Assembly: GCA_963711505.1 (NCBI GenBank)
Contig: CAVQEJ010000003.1
Location: 1,612,001-1,676,000 of the forward strand
Source: JAGWRA01 sp963711505
Lineage (GTDB): Bacteria; Acidobacteriota; Vicinamibacteria; Vicinamibacterales; CAVVIG01
Direction: 5' to 3'
Length of the DNA stretch: 64,000 nt
Below the pieces are notes generated by a model. It saw only the letters and a list, made by a program, of their open reading frames with translations. It did not search any database and was not told the DNA's origin. Within the stretch, counting starts at the first letter, position 1; each line of letters begins with the position of its first letter. A program made the translations under genes and the position numbers. Positions 9,453-16,607 of this stretch are shown piece after piece.

Positions 9453-9527
9453 GCAACGGAGAACGAGGAACGAAGAACGTCGGGACGCAACAGGTTCTCC
9501 GTTCCACGCTCTCCGTTCTCCGTTACG
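9453..9527. repeat. Inverted repeat built from AACGGAG words, between convergent genes
   Basis: Left arm 9453-9480 carries tandem imperfect units of AACGGAG/GAACGA type. Right arm 9493-9527 holds the complement. AACGGAGAACG at 9455-9465 pairs exactly with CGTTCTCCGTT at 9514-9524 (11 bp). It separates the ends of the convergent genes at 9440 and 9523, so it could act as a bidirectional terminator; there is no clear U-tract. Confidence 0.6.
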
Positions 9528-9906
9528 TCATTTCTCCCGGGCCGCCCGACCGCAGCGACCGGCCGAATGCCGACTGGCCCAGGCGGGAGATGCCGGCGCC
9601 CGCCAGGGCGGCCGCCACCGACAGCGCGAGCACGAACACGAGCACGATCGGCCAGATCGTACCCGGGCCGGTCCACGCCAGCAGTGCCGCCGACGCCGTA
9701 AACGATCCGAGCGCCAGTGCCAGCGCCTGCCGCCAGCCATCCGCCGGCCGGATGGCCGCGAAGATCACCGCCAACGCGGCGAGGCCCGACAACACGATCG
9801 CCACGCCGCGACCGGAATTGAGCCACCATCCCACCATCTGCTGCGCCAGCACCGGCACCCCGGCGCCGACCACGAACGGGACCACCGACTTCGAGATCGC
9901 TGCCAT
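9523..9906 (-). CDS. Small integral membrane protein, unknown function
   Basis: 127 residues if started at the ATG at 9906, which has a GAAGGA site upstream; an in-frame ATG at 9936 lacks one. Four hydrophobic segments are visible: VVPFVVGAGVPVLAQQMV, GVAIVLSGLAALAVIFAAI, ALALALGSFTASAALLAW and IWPIVLVFVLALSVAAALAG. No recognised family motif. Its stop codon overlaps the right arm of the inverted repeat. It lies downstream of the phospholipase-like gene on the same strand with a 111-base gap, so they may share a transcript. Confidence 0.55.
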   Translation of the reverse strand: MAAISKSVVPFVVGAGVPVLAQQMVGWWLNSGRGVAIVLSGLAALAVIFAAIRPADGWRQALALALGSFTASAALLAWTGPGTIWPIVLVFVLALSVAAALAGAGISRLGQSAFGRSLRSGGPGEMT

Positions 9907-10017
9907 CGCCCAATCCTTCGACCACACAGTGTCCATTGCGCCGGCCGCCCCAGGCCCGTCCGGCGGAGTCCACGAGATGGCGCGGCGACGCCCCGGCGCC
10001 GCCGCGCCCGGAAAGGA

Positions 10018-11169
10018 TCAGATGTACCCATCGTAGAGCGGCGGATCGACAATCGTGAGGAAACAGAACGCCGCCCCCATGTTGCACGTATCGCAGCTCC
10101 ACGAACTCCACCACCGCCACCAGGACTTCCAGTTGCAGCCGTACTTCGAGTAGCAGTTGTCGTGCACGTCGCAGCACTGCCGGAAGATGGTGCCGTCCAG
10201 CCAGTGCAGATCATCGCAGCCGGCTTCGTTGGCCGACAGCGTCGGCATGAGGAACGCGGCCGCACGACCGAGCCAGCCGGGGCTGCCGTTGCGGGCCACG
10301 AAGCCGTTCGCCTGGATCTGCGCGTAGAAGTGCTGGAACGCGAATCCCTGGACGTTCGCCCAGGCCATGTCCGGCGTGAACGTCCAGCCCCCGACTTCCT
10401 TGAGCCGTTCTGCCGTGACGTACCCGGTCGTCACGCCCGGAAACTTCCAGACGAGCACCCGCTCCTCCGGGTACCAGACGATCGACCCGATGCGGGTGCC
10501 ACGGCGCTCGAACCGGCTGATGATCGCATGGCCCTTGAACCGCCCACCGGTCTGCACGTTCGGCCGCACTTCGAACCGGCGCGTGACGGTCGCCGTCACC
10601 CCGTCCGGCCATTCGGTCGCGATCCGCTGCGTCTCATCGTCCAGGTTGCGAGTCGGCGCACCGGCCCGCCGCATCAGCCCGTTCCGCCATTCCAGGGCGG
10701 CGCCGTCCCGGCGCTGGCCGTCCTTCCAGAGCTGATAGGCCTGACGACCCGCCCAGGCCGACGTCGGGTGCACGTCGGCACGCCGCGCAGCCACCACGGC
10801 ACTGCGACCACTTGGACGGTACTCGAGCGCGTCGGCGCCCGATCCCACGCGACCAACCTGGAACGTCGCGAGTTCGTTGCCGGCATTGTCAGCCAGCCGG
10901 GTCCTGATCATCCCGTCGGCGCCGCGCTCGGTGACCGCCGTGGCGTCGGGGAACCGCACCGTGACCTTCCGGGCCAGTCCTTCCAGCCAGTAGTAGGTGG
11001 CACCGCGATCGCCCGGCGCCAGCCTGCGAGCCGCCGTGACGTCCGACTGCGAGAGCAGCCGGGCCGCCTCCGGCGCCTGAGAAACGGGATCGCCAGGCTT
11101 CCCTGACACGATCGCGATCGCCAGGGCCGCCAACGCGGCGGTCGTCCAGACCATCTGTTGAGTTCGCAC
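10018..11169 (-). CDS. Secreted protein with C-terminal phospholipase A2-like Cys/His-Asp domain
   Basis: 383 residues from a GTG at 11169 preceded by a near-perfect AGAAGGAGG site; an ATG at 11226 is possible but poorly supported. The hydrophobic N-terminus MVWTTAALAALAIAIVSG is a signal peptide or anchor. Residues ~30-310 are unrecognised and contain RFEVRPNVQTGGRFKGHAII and YPEERVLVWKFPG. The last ~75 residues have eight cysteines and the core QCCDVHDNCYSKYGC, matching the CCxxHDxCY active-site helix of secretory phospholipase A2 (His about 336, Asp 337), preceded by GCDDLHW where PLA2 proteins have a Gly-rich calcium loop. PLA2-type lipid hydrolysis is inferred from the motif only; the rest of the fold is unverified and a non-catalytic disulfide domain is possible. 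Confidence 0.6.
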   Translation of the reverse strand: MRTQQMVWTTAALAALAIAIVSGKPGDPVSQAPEAARLLSQSDVTAARRLAPGDRGATYYWLEGLARKVTVRFPDATAVTERGADGMIRTRLADNAGNELATFQVGRVGSGADALEYRPSGRSAVVAARRADVHPTSAWAGRQAYQLWKDGQRRDGAALEWRNGLMRRAGAPTRNLDDETQRIATEWPDGVTATVTRRFEVRPNVQTGGRFKGHAIISRFERRGTRIGSIVWYPEERVLVWKFPGVTTGYVTAERLKEVGGWTFTPDMAWANVQGFAFQHFYAQIQANGFVARNGSPGWLGRAAAFLMPTLSANEAGCDDLHWLDGTIFRQCCDVHDNCYSKYGCNWKSWWRWWSSWSCDTCNMGAAFCFLTIVDPPLYDGYI

Positions 11170-11416
11170 GTCTGGCCTCCTTCTGCGCCCCAGACATCGG
11201 AGCGCGGAAGAGCTCCGCTGGAGCATGCCGCGGATGCCAGACCTCCAGCCTCATGCGTAGCAATCGGAGTGCCCGCGAGCGAACACAGAGGCCCGTGGAA
11301 CGATCTCGAGGAGGGGGTTCGGAGGAGGGGAAGCTCACTACTCGTGCGGGTAGAGACTGGCCGGGCAGCAGGCCCGGCACTTCCCATCTGCGTCGAACGC
11401 GGAAGGACTCCGGCCT

Positions 11417-13750
11417 CTACCGCGCGGCGAGCGCCGCCTTCACGCGTTCCCGCGTGAAGGGTGCCTCGCGAAGGCGCACACCGGTGGCGTCGAACACGGC
11501 ATTGCCGATGGCGGCGGCGGCGATCGTGATGACCGTCTCGCCCGCGCCGGTGGCCGGCACGTCGGTCCGGTTCAGCAGCTCGCTCTCGAACGCGGGAACG
11601 CGGATGCCCACCGGCAGACTGTGGTAGGTCCGCCAGTCGTGCGACGTCACCTTCGCCTCGTCCCAGGTCACTTCCTCGCCCAGGACACGGCTCATCCCCT
11701 GCAGCGCGCCTCCTTCAATCTGGTTGCGCATCCCGTCGGGGTTGGAGATCGGCCCGCAGTCCTGTCCGGCGACGAATCGTGTCACGGTGATCTGTCCCGT
11801 GTCCTGATCGACCTCGACCTCGGCCACGAGCGCGGAATAGCCGTTGTCACCCTCGTAGGCGACGCAGGCGATGCCGCGCCCGCGGGTGACGCCGGTGCGT
11901 GGCGTGCCCGGCCGCGGCGACGGACGCGCGTCCCAGCCCGCCCGCCTCGCCGCCGCCTTCACGACGTCGGCCAGCCGGCTGTCGCTCAGGTGCTTCAGGC
12001 GGAAGGCCACCGGGTCGGCCTTCAGGCGGGCGGCGACCTCGTCCATCATGCACTCGTGCGCGAAGGTGTTCTGCAGGCGCGACGGCGAGCGCAGCGGTCC
12101 GGTGAAGAACGGCGATTCCACCTGGTGCGACCGCACGCGCTCGCTCTTCACCGTGCCGGCACCGCCGCAGGTGCCGCCGACACACCCGGCGACGTACGAC
12201 GGGGCGGCGTTCGCGCCGTTGCGGAACCGGGTCGGCGGCTCGGCCGCCCGCGCCTCGAACGGCTCCGGCTCGAAGCCGGCCAGGAAGCCGGTGATCACGT
12301 TGCCCGGGCGACCGTATCCCGGCCGACCGCCGCGCGTCGGCGACCACGTCTCGCAGTCCCAGGCCGCGATCGTGCCGCCCGCATCGACGCCGACGCGCTG
12401 ATCGAGGACGTAGGCGTAGCCGAAGTTCTCCCAGACCATCTCGTCGCGGCGCGTCAGCTGAATCCGCACCGGCCGCCCGGCGGCGTGCGACAGCAGCGCC
12501 GCGTCGTACGAAACGGTGTCGGCCCCGTTCAGCCCGTAGCAGCCGGCGCCCTGCGTGAAGATGACGTGCACGGCCTCGACCGGCAGGCCGAGCAGCATCG
12601 CCACGCCGCTGCGCGTCGGCCAGGCCGACTGCGTCGGCGACCAGACCGTGGCCCTGCCGTCGCGCACGTCGGCCACGGCGCACGAGGTCCCCATCGACCC
12701 GTGCATCTGGTACGGGTAGTGATACGTGGCCTTCAGCACCGTCGCCGCCCCGGCCAGCTTCGGCTCGACGTCGCCCGAGTCGACGACCAGCGAGTCGCGT
12801 GACGGCTTCTGCGTGCGCAGCTGCTCGTACAGGCGGGCCTGCTCGGGCAGGGCCGGCCCCGGCGTCCAGGTCGCCTTCAGCTTCCGCGCGGCCTGAATCG
12901 CCTGCCACGGCTTCTCGCAGACCACCCCGACGAAGTTCTTCCGGACGACCAGCTTCACGAAGCCCGGCAGTCCGCTGACCGACGCCTCGTCGACGTCGAC
13001 GAGGGTCGCCCCCACGGTCGGGGGGCGGACCACCTGGCCATGCACCATGCCCGGCACGCGGACGTTGTGGACGTACTCGAACTGCCCGGTCACCACCTCG
13101 GGCAGACCAATGCGCCCGATCGGCTTGCCGAGCACGGTCCACTCGCTGGCCGGCTTGCGCTTCGCCGATTCACGCACCTCGAGGTCGAACTTCCGCCCGC
13201 CGACGAGCTCGCCGTAGGTCACCTTCTTCGACGGCCCGGCCTTGACGCTGATGACGCCGTCGGCCAGCACGAGCCCGGCCACCGGCACGCCGAGCCGTTT
13301 CGCGGCCATGCCGACGAGCGCCTCGCGCGCCGTCGCGGCCGCCTGCGCCAGGTTACGGTGATTGAAGTTGGTGGGCGTCGACTGGCTGCCGGAGGTCGTC
13401 CCCTGGTCGGGCGTGATCGCCGTGTCGCACTGAATCAGGTGGACGCGGGACAGCGGGACGGACAGCTCTTCGGCCACCAGCTGGGTCTGGACGGTGTACA
13501 TCCCCTGCCCCAGCTCGCACTTGCCGGTGTAGGCCGTCACCCGTCCGTCGGCGCCGATGGCCAGCCAGGAATCGAGCTGGCGCGCGACGCGCTGGTCCTG
13601 CGTGCCGAACGGTCCCTGCGCGAGTCCGGTCCGCTCGGCGACCGCGGCGGCCCCGAAGCCGACGATCATCACGCCGGCCCCCTTCAGGAAGCTCCGACGC
13701 GAGAAGCCCGCGCGGGCGAGCGCCTCGAGGGCGTCTGGTGTGTAGGTCAT
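11417..13750 (-). CDS. Molybdenum hydroxylase large subunit, IorB/xanthine dehydrogenase family, Tat-exported (copy 2)
   Basis: 777 residues from the ATG at 13750, overlapping the iorA stop by four bases (ATGA). Tat leader: FSRRSFLKGAGVMIVGFGAAA. Landmarks: YTGKCELGQGMYTVQTQLVAEE, CDTAITPDQGTTSGSQSTPT, VVRKNFVGVVCEK, MHGSMGTSCAVADV, FTQGAGCYGLNGAD and FVAGQDCGPISNPDGM. It ends VFDATGVRLREAPFTRERVKAAL, close to the end of copy 1 (VFDATGVRMRQAPLTPARVKAAL), so the two are paralogues with divergent bodies. The region around residue 440, RNGANAAPSYVAGCVGG, is specific to this copy. Substrate unknown. Confidence 0.88.
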   Translation of the reverse strand: MTYTPDALEALARAGFSRRSFLKGAGVMIVGFGAAAVAERTGLAQGPFGTQDQRVARQLDSWLAIGADGRVTAYTGKCELGQGMYTVQTQLVAEELSVPLSRVHLIQCDTAITPDQGTTSGSQSTPTNFNHRNLAQAAATAREALVGMAAKRLGVPVAGLVLADGVISVKAGPSKKVTYGELVGGRKFDLEVRESAKRKPASEWTVLGKPIGRIGLPEVVTGQFEYVHNVRVPGMVHGQVVRPPTVGATLVDVDEASVSGLPGFVKLVVRKNFVGVVCEKPWQAIQAARKLKATWTPGPALPEQARLYEQLRTQKPSRDSLVVDSGDVEPKLAGAATVLKATYHYPYQMHGSMGTSCAVADVRDGRATVWSPTQSAWPTRSGVAMLLGLPVEAVHVIFTQGAGCYGLNGADTVSYDAALLSHAAGRPVRIQLTRRDEMVWENFGYAYVLDQRVGVDAGGTIAAWDCETWSPTRGGRPGYGRPGNVITGFLAGFEPEPFEARAAEPPTRFRNGANAAPSYVAGCVGGTCGGAGTVKSERVRSHQVESPFFTGPLRSPSRLQNTFAHECMMDEVAARLKADPVAFRLKHLSDSRLADVVKAAARRAGWDARPSPRPGTPRTGVTRGRGIACVAYEGDNGYSALVAEVEVDQDTGQITVTRFVAGQDCGPISNPDGMRNQIEGGALQGMSRVLGEEVTWDEAKVTSHDWRTYHSLPVGIRVPAFESELLNRTDVPATGAGETVITIAAAAIGNAVFDATGVRLREAPFTRERVKAALAAR

Positions 13751-14250
13751 CGCCGCACCTCCGCGGCTCCGCCACGCGCAGCCGACGGACCGAGTCCCTT
13801 GCGGTACCGCTCGATCGCCTTCATGAGCCGCGTGTGCGTGAAGCAGCGACAGAGGACGTTCGACAGCGCGCCGCGGATCTCCTCGTCGCTCGCGTTCGGC
13901 TGACGGTCGAGGAGCGCCTTGGCCGTCATGATGACGGCGTTCAGGCAGAAGCCGCACTGCGCCGCCTGCTCGTCGACGAACGCCTGCTGGATGGGATGCG
14001 GCTTCTCGACCGTCCCGAGCCCCTCGAGCGTCGTGATCTCGGCGCCGGCCATCAGCCGCACCGGCGTCACGCACGAACGGATGGCCTGGCCGCGCACGAT
14101 GACGGTGCAGGCGCCGCACTGGCCGAGCCCGCAGCCGAACTTCGGCCCGCGCAGCCCGAGGTCGTCGCTCAGCACGTACAGCAGCGGCGTCGTCGGATCG
14201 ATGTCGAAGGCGTGAGACCGGCCGTTGACGGTGAGGGAGATCGGAGGCAT
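13747..14250 (-). CDS. 2Fe-2S subunit of IorAB-type molybdenum hydroxylase (copy 2)
   Basis: 167 residues starting MPPISLTVNGRSHAFD, with a GGAG-like site upstream. N-terminal cluster ligands CGLGQCGACTVIVRGQAIRSC; C-terminal domain ligands CGFCLNAV and LCRCFTHTRL. The gene is translationally coupled to the large subunit by a 4-base overlap, so the two make one heterodimer. The last ligand segment has Phe where copy 1 has Gly (CRCF against CRCG), a common variant in this family. Confidence 0.92.
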   Translation of the reverse strand: MPPISLTVNGRSHAFDIDPTTPLLYVLSDDLGLRGPKFGCGLGQCGACTVIVRGQAIRSCVTPVRLMAGAEITTLEGLGTVEKPHPIQQAFVDEQAAQCGFCLNAVIMTAKALLDRQPNASDEEIRGALSNVLCRCFTHTRLMKAIERYRKGLGPSAARGGAAEVRR

Positions 14251-14263
14251 GGGGTGTGCTCCT

Positions 14264-14394
14264 GTCACGTGCGACGGGCGAGGTGTCACGTGCGAGTGCG
14301 GCGAGCGGCGCGAGGGGCGAGAACGACAACAGGGACACGGGGCAAGGTCAGAGGGACTGGTCCTTGCCCCTCCGTTCTTGTCCCGTGTCCCTGA
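14264..14394. repeat. Word-built inverted repeat upstream of iorA copy 2
   Basis: GTCACGTGCGA occurs twice directly (14264-14274 and 14285-14295). A long imperfect hairpin then follows: AGGGACACGG at 14331-14340 pairs exactly with CCGTGTCCCT at 14383-14392, and inside it GGGGCAAGG at 14339-14347 pairs with CCTTGCCCC at 14362-14370. The two stems share two bases, so they may alternate. The arms are near-tandem GGGACA/GGGCAAGG words, also seen at 30356-30433. It sits between two minus-strand genes just beyond the stop-side of the gene at 14401, so it could stabilise or end the iorAB-side transcript boundary. Confidence 0.6.
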
Positions 14395-14400
14395 CGAGAC

Positions 14401-15402
14401 TTACTTCTTGCCCATTCCCTTCTGCGCGATCAGCCGGGCGTAGGCGCCGTTGGGCGTCTGGGCCGTCACGGCTGCGGCCTTCTGATAGAACTGGTCGGCC
14501 TGCGCCTTGTCGCCCTGCTTGTCGTACGCCTGCGCGAGCAACGCGACGACGAGCGGATCGCTCTGATCGGCCTGCTGCAGGTCGGCCACGGCCGACTTGA
14601 AATCGCCCTGGTCGAACGCCACCGCCCCCGACAGGAACGCCGTCAGCTGCGCCGCATTGCCGCCGGCCACGCCCTTCTTGAGGGCCGCGGCAGCCGCCGC
14701 CAGACGATTCTCGACCGTCTCGGCCTCGGCCAGCAGCTCCTTGGCGCTCACGCGGCCGCTATCGGCCGGCGCCGGACGGGCGGCAGCTTTCGGCTTCTCG
14801 GCCGCCGCAGGCTTGGCCGCTTCCGGTTCGGCCTTGGCGTCCTTCGCGTTCTTGTCCTTCTTGTCCTTCTTGTCCTTCTTGTCCTTCTTCTCGTCCTTCT
14901 TCTCGTCCTTCGCGTTCTTGGCCGCCGGCGGCTCGGCGGCCGGCTCCGGGCTCTTCTTCGGTTCCAGCGCCTCGCGGGCCTTGGCGAGCGTGTCACCGCG
15001 CATGGCGTCGATCCGGGCCATGGTGGCGTTCCACCGGTAGTCGAACAGGTTCGACTCGGCCGGCTTCAGCCCGTCCTGCTGCATGCCGGCGGCGTAGGCC
15101 ATGCGCGCCCACTCTTCGGCGCCGCTGGCATCGCCCGCGTTCAGGCAGATCTGGGCAACGTCGTTCGCCATCTGCGCAGCGTCGGCGAAATGCGATCCAT
15201 CGAGCGCGGCGTTGTACGGCCCCTTGGCGTACTGGATGGCTCCCTTGCAATCACCGGTGGATGCGTAGGAGACCAGCTTCGCCTGCTCGGCCTGCGCGGT
15301 GGCCGGAGTTGGCGGCGCGGAGGCAGGAGCCTGGGCGGACAAAGAAGGAGACGATACGAGAATGGTGGCAACGGCGATCTGGAAGAATCGGGTGACAGTC
15401 AT
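14401..15402 (-). CDS. Secreted protein with Lys-Asp repeat linker and TPR-like C-terminus
   Basis: 333 residues from the ATG at 15402 (signal peptide MTVTRFFQIAVATILVSSPSLSAQ). N-terminal part (residues ~40-165) has helical repeat-like sequence: GDCKGAIQYAKGPYNAAL and AGDASGAEEWARMAYAAGM. A highly charged linker of KKD/KDEK repeats follows (about residues 165-200), then an Ala/Pro/Lys-rich stretch. The C-terminus (AVAFDQGDFKSAVADLQQAD, LVVALLAQAYDKQGDKAQAD) reads as two tetratricopeptide-type repeats, suggesting protein binding in the periplasm. No specific role can be assigned. The linker is encoded by a tandem DNA repeat (separate entry). Confidence 0.75.
   Translation of the reverse strand: MTVTRFFQIAVATILVSSPSLSAQAPASAPPTPATAQAEQAKLVSYASTGDCKGAIQYAKGPYNAALDGSHFADAAQMANDVAQICLNAGDASGAEEWARMAYAAGMQQDGLKPAESNLFDYRWNATMARIDAMRGDTLAKAREALEPKKSPEPAAEPPAAKNAKDEKKDEKKDKKDKKDKKDKNAKDAKAEPEAAKPAAAEKPKAAARPAPADSGRVSAKELLAEAETVENRLAAAAAALKKGVAGGNAAQLTAFLSGAVAFDQGDFKSAVADLQQADQSDPLVVALLAQAYDKQGDKAQADQFYQKAAAVTAQTPNGAYARLIAQKGMGKK
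14849..14908. repeat. Tandem 9- and 12-base coding repeat
   Basis: Plus-strand TTCTTGTCC is repeated four times perfectly at 14849-14884, followed by two copies of TTCTTCTCGTCC at 14885-14908. Both units are multiples of three, so copy-number change alters the Lys-Asp linker length without breaking the frame. Confidence 0.9.
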
Positions 15403-15573
15403 GGGCCAGATTTTACAGTCAGCGGCGCGCGTCGGAAACAGGAAAGCGGCAGCCCCCCCGGCGGGTACATTTGGTGACATCCGTCCGGCGCCGCCGGCAC
15501 GGGCGAACCAGCGCCCGAAAACACCAGCGCCTCCGGGATCGCGCGAGGAGAGGCGGCCGCCCGGGAGACCGGC

Positions 15574-16464
15574 CTATTCGCCCTGATGGATCAGCGCGGC
15601 CAGCTTCGCAACGTTCTCGCCGGTATCAGGGTTGTAGTACATCAGGTCGTGCTCGGTGATCCGGTAGATCCGGCCGGTGCGCGCCGCATTGGTCTCGGCC
15701 ACGCCCGGCAACGTCTTTGCGGCCTCGAGCGATCCCAGCCGATCGTAGCCGTAGTCGGTCATCAGAATGACGTCGGGATTCGCCTGGGCGATGACCTCGG
15801 GCGACGTCAGCCGCTGCATGCCGGTGCCCTGGATTGCCATCTCGCCGCCGGCCCACGCCACCATCTGCCCGGCCGCCCCGCCGTCGCCGTTGCCGCCGTT
15901 CGCCTTCACCGTCAGGTAGACGTTCGACGCGCGACCGAAGTGGATGACGACGACCTTCGGGTGCGTCTTGTACCGCGCGGCCGCGGCCTTCCCGCTCGCG
16001 AGGTCGGCATCGATCTTCGCGCAGAGCTGCCCGGCCCGCTGCTCCTTGTGGAAGTACGCCCCCATCTCGCGGATGAGGGCCTTCAGCCCGTCGACCGAGT
16101 CGTCCTTCGCGTCGAAGGTCTTGGTCGGCACGTGGAGCTGGGCGAGTTGCTGCAGCACGCTCGGCGGCCCGATGTTCCCGTCGTTGACGACCACGGTCGG
16201 CTTCAGCGACAGGATGCCCTCGGCGCTGAGCGCGCGATGGTAGCCCACGGTCTGCACGCTCCTGATCGCGGGCGGATAGGTGCTCGAATAGTCGACGCCG
16301 ACCAGGTTCTGCTCGGCCCCGAGCGCGTAGATGATTTCGTTGTACTGCTGCGAAATGCAGACGATGCGCGGCTGGTCCGACGCGGCCGTCTTCGTGGCAG
16401 TGCCGAACCGTCCGCAGCCGACGACCAGCAGCGAGACGCACAACAGCGCAGGGATCCGTTTCAT
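15574..16464 (-). CDS. Heme/vitamin B12-type ABC transporter substrate-binding lipoprotein (orphan)
   Basis: 296 residues. Lipoprotein signal MKRIPALLCVSLLVVGC with the lipobox Cys at 17. The mature part is a BtuF/HmuT-like type III binding protein: IVCISQQYNEIIYALGAEQNLVGVD near the start, then GYHRALSAEGILSLKPTVVVN, VIHFGRASNVYLTV, LTSPEVIAQANPDVILMTDYGYD and AARTGRIYRITEHDLMYYNP. Such proteins bind heme, cobalamin or siderophore outside the membrane and deliver it to an ABC importer. No permease or importer ATPase is adjacent, so its partner must be elsewhere. The gap 15403-15573 holds nothing I recognise. Confidence 0.82.
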   Translation of the reverse strand: MKRIPALLCVSLLVVGCGRFGTATKTAASDQPRIVCISQQYNEIIYALGAEQNLVGVDYSSTYPPAIRSVQTVGYHRALSAEGILSLKPTVVVNDGNIGPPSVLQQLAQLHVPTKTFDAKDDSVDGLKALIREMGAYFHKEQRAGQLCAKIDADLASGKAAAARYKTHPKVVVIHFGRASNVYLTVKANGGNGDGGAAGQMVAWAGGEMAIQGTGMQRLTSPEVIAQANPDVILMTDYGYDRLGSLEAAKTLPGVAETNAARTGRIYRITEHDLMYYNPDTGENVAKLAALIHQGE

Positions 16465-16607
16465 GGTGTCAGTGCCGGTCAAGCCGGTGATGGATGATCG
16501 CGGTGGAACGCGTGACGCCCGACATGCTATGCCAGAGCCGCCGTTGATCGCAACGACACACGCCGGCCGTCTACTACCGCCGCTCGTAGTCGAGCACGCC
16601 GGCGGGA

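Noticed and set aside
14849..14908. Possible CRISPR-like array
   Set aside because: Units are 9-12 bases, contiguous without spacers and in frame inside a coding gene.
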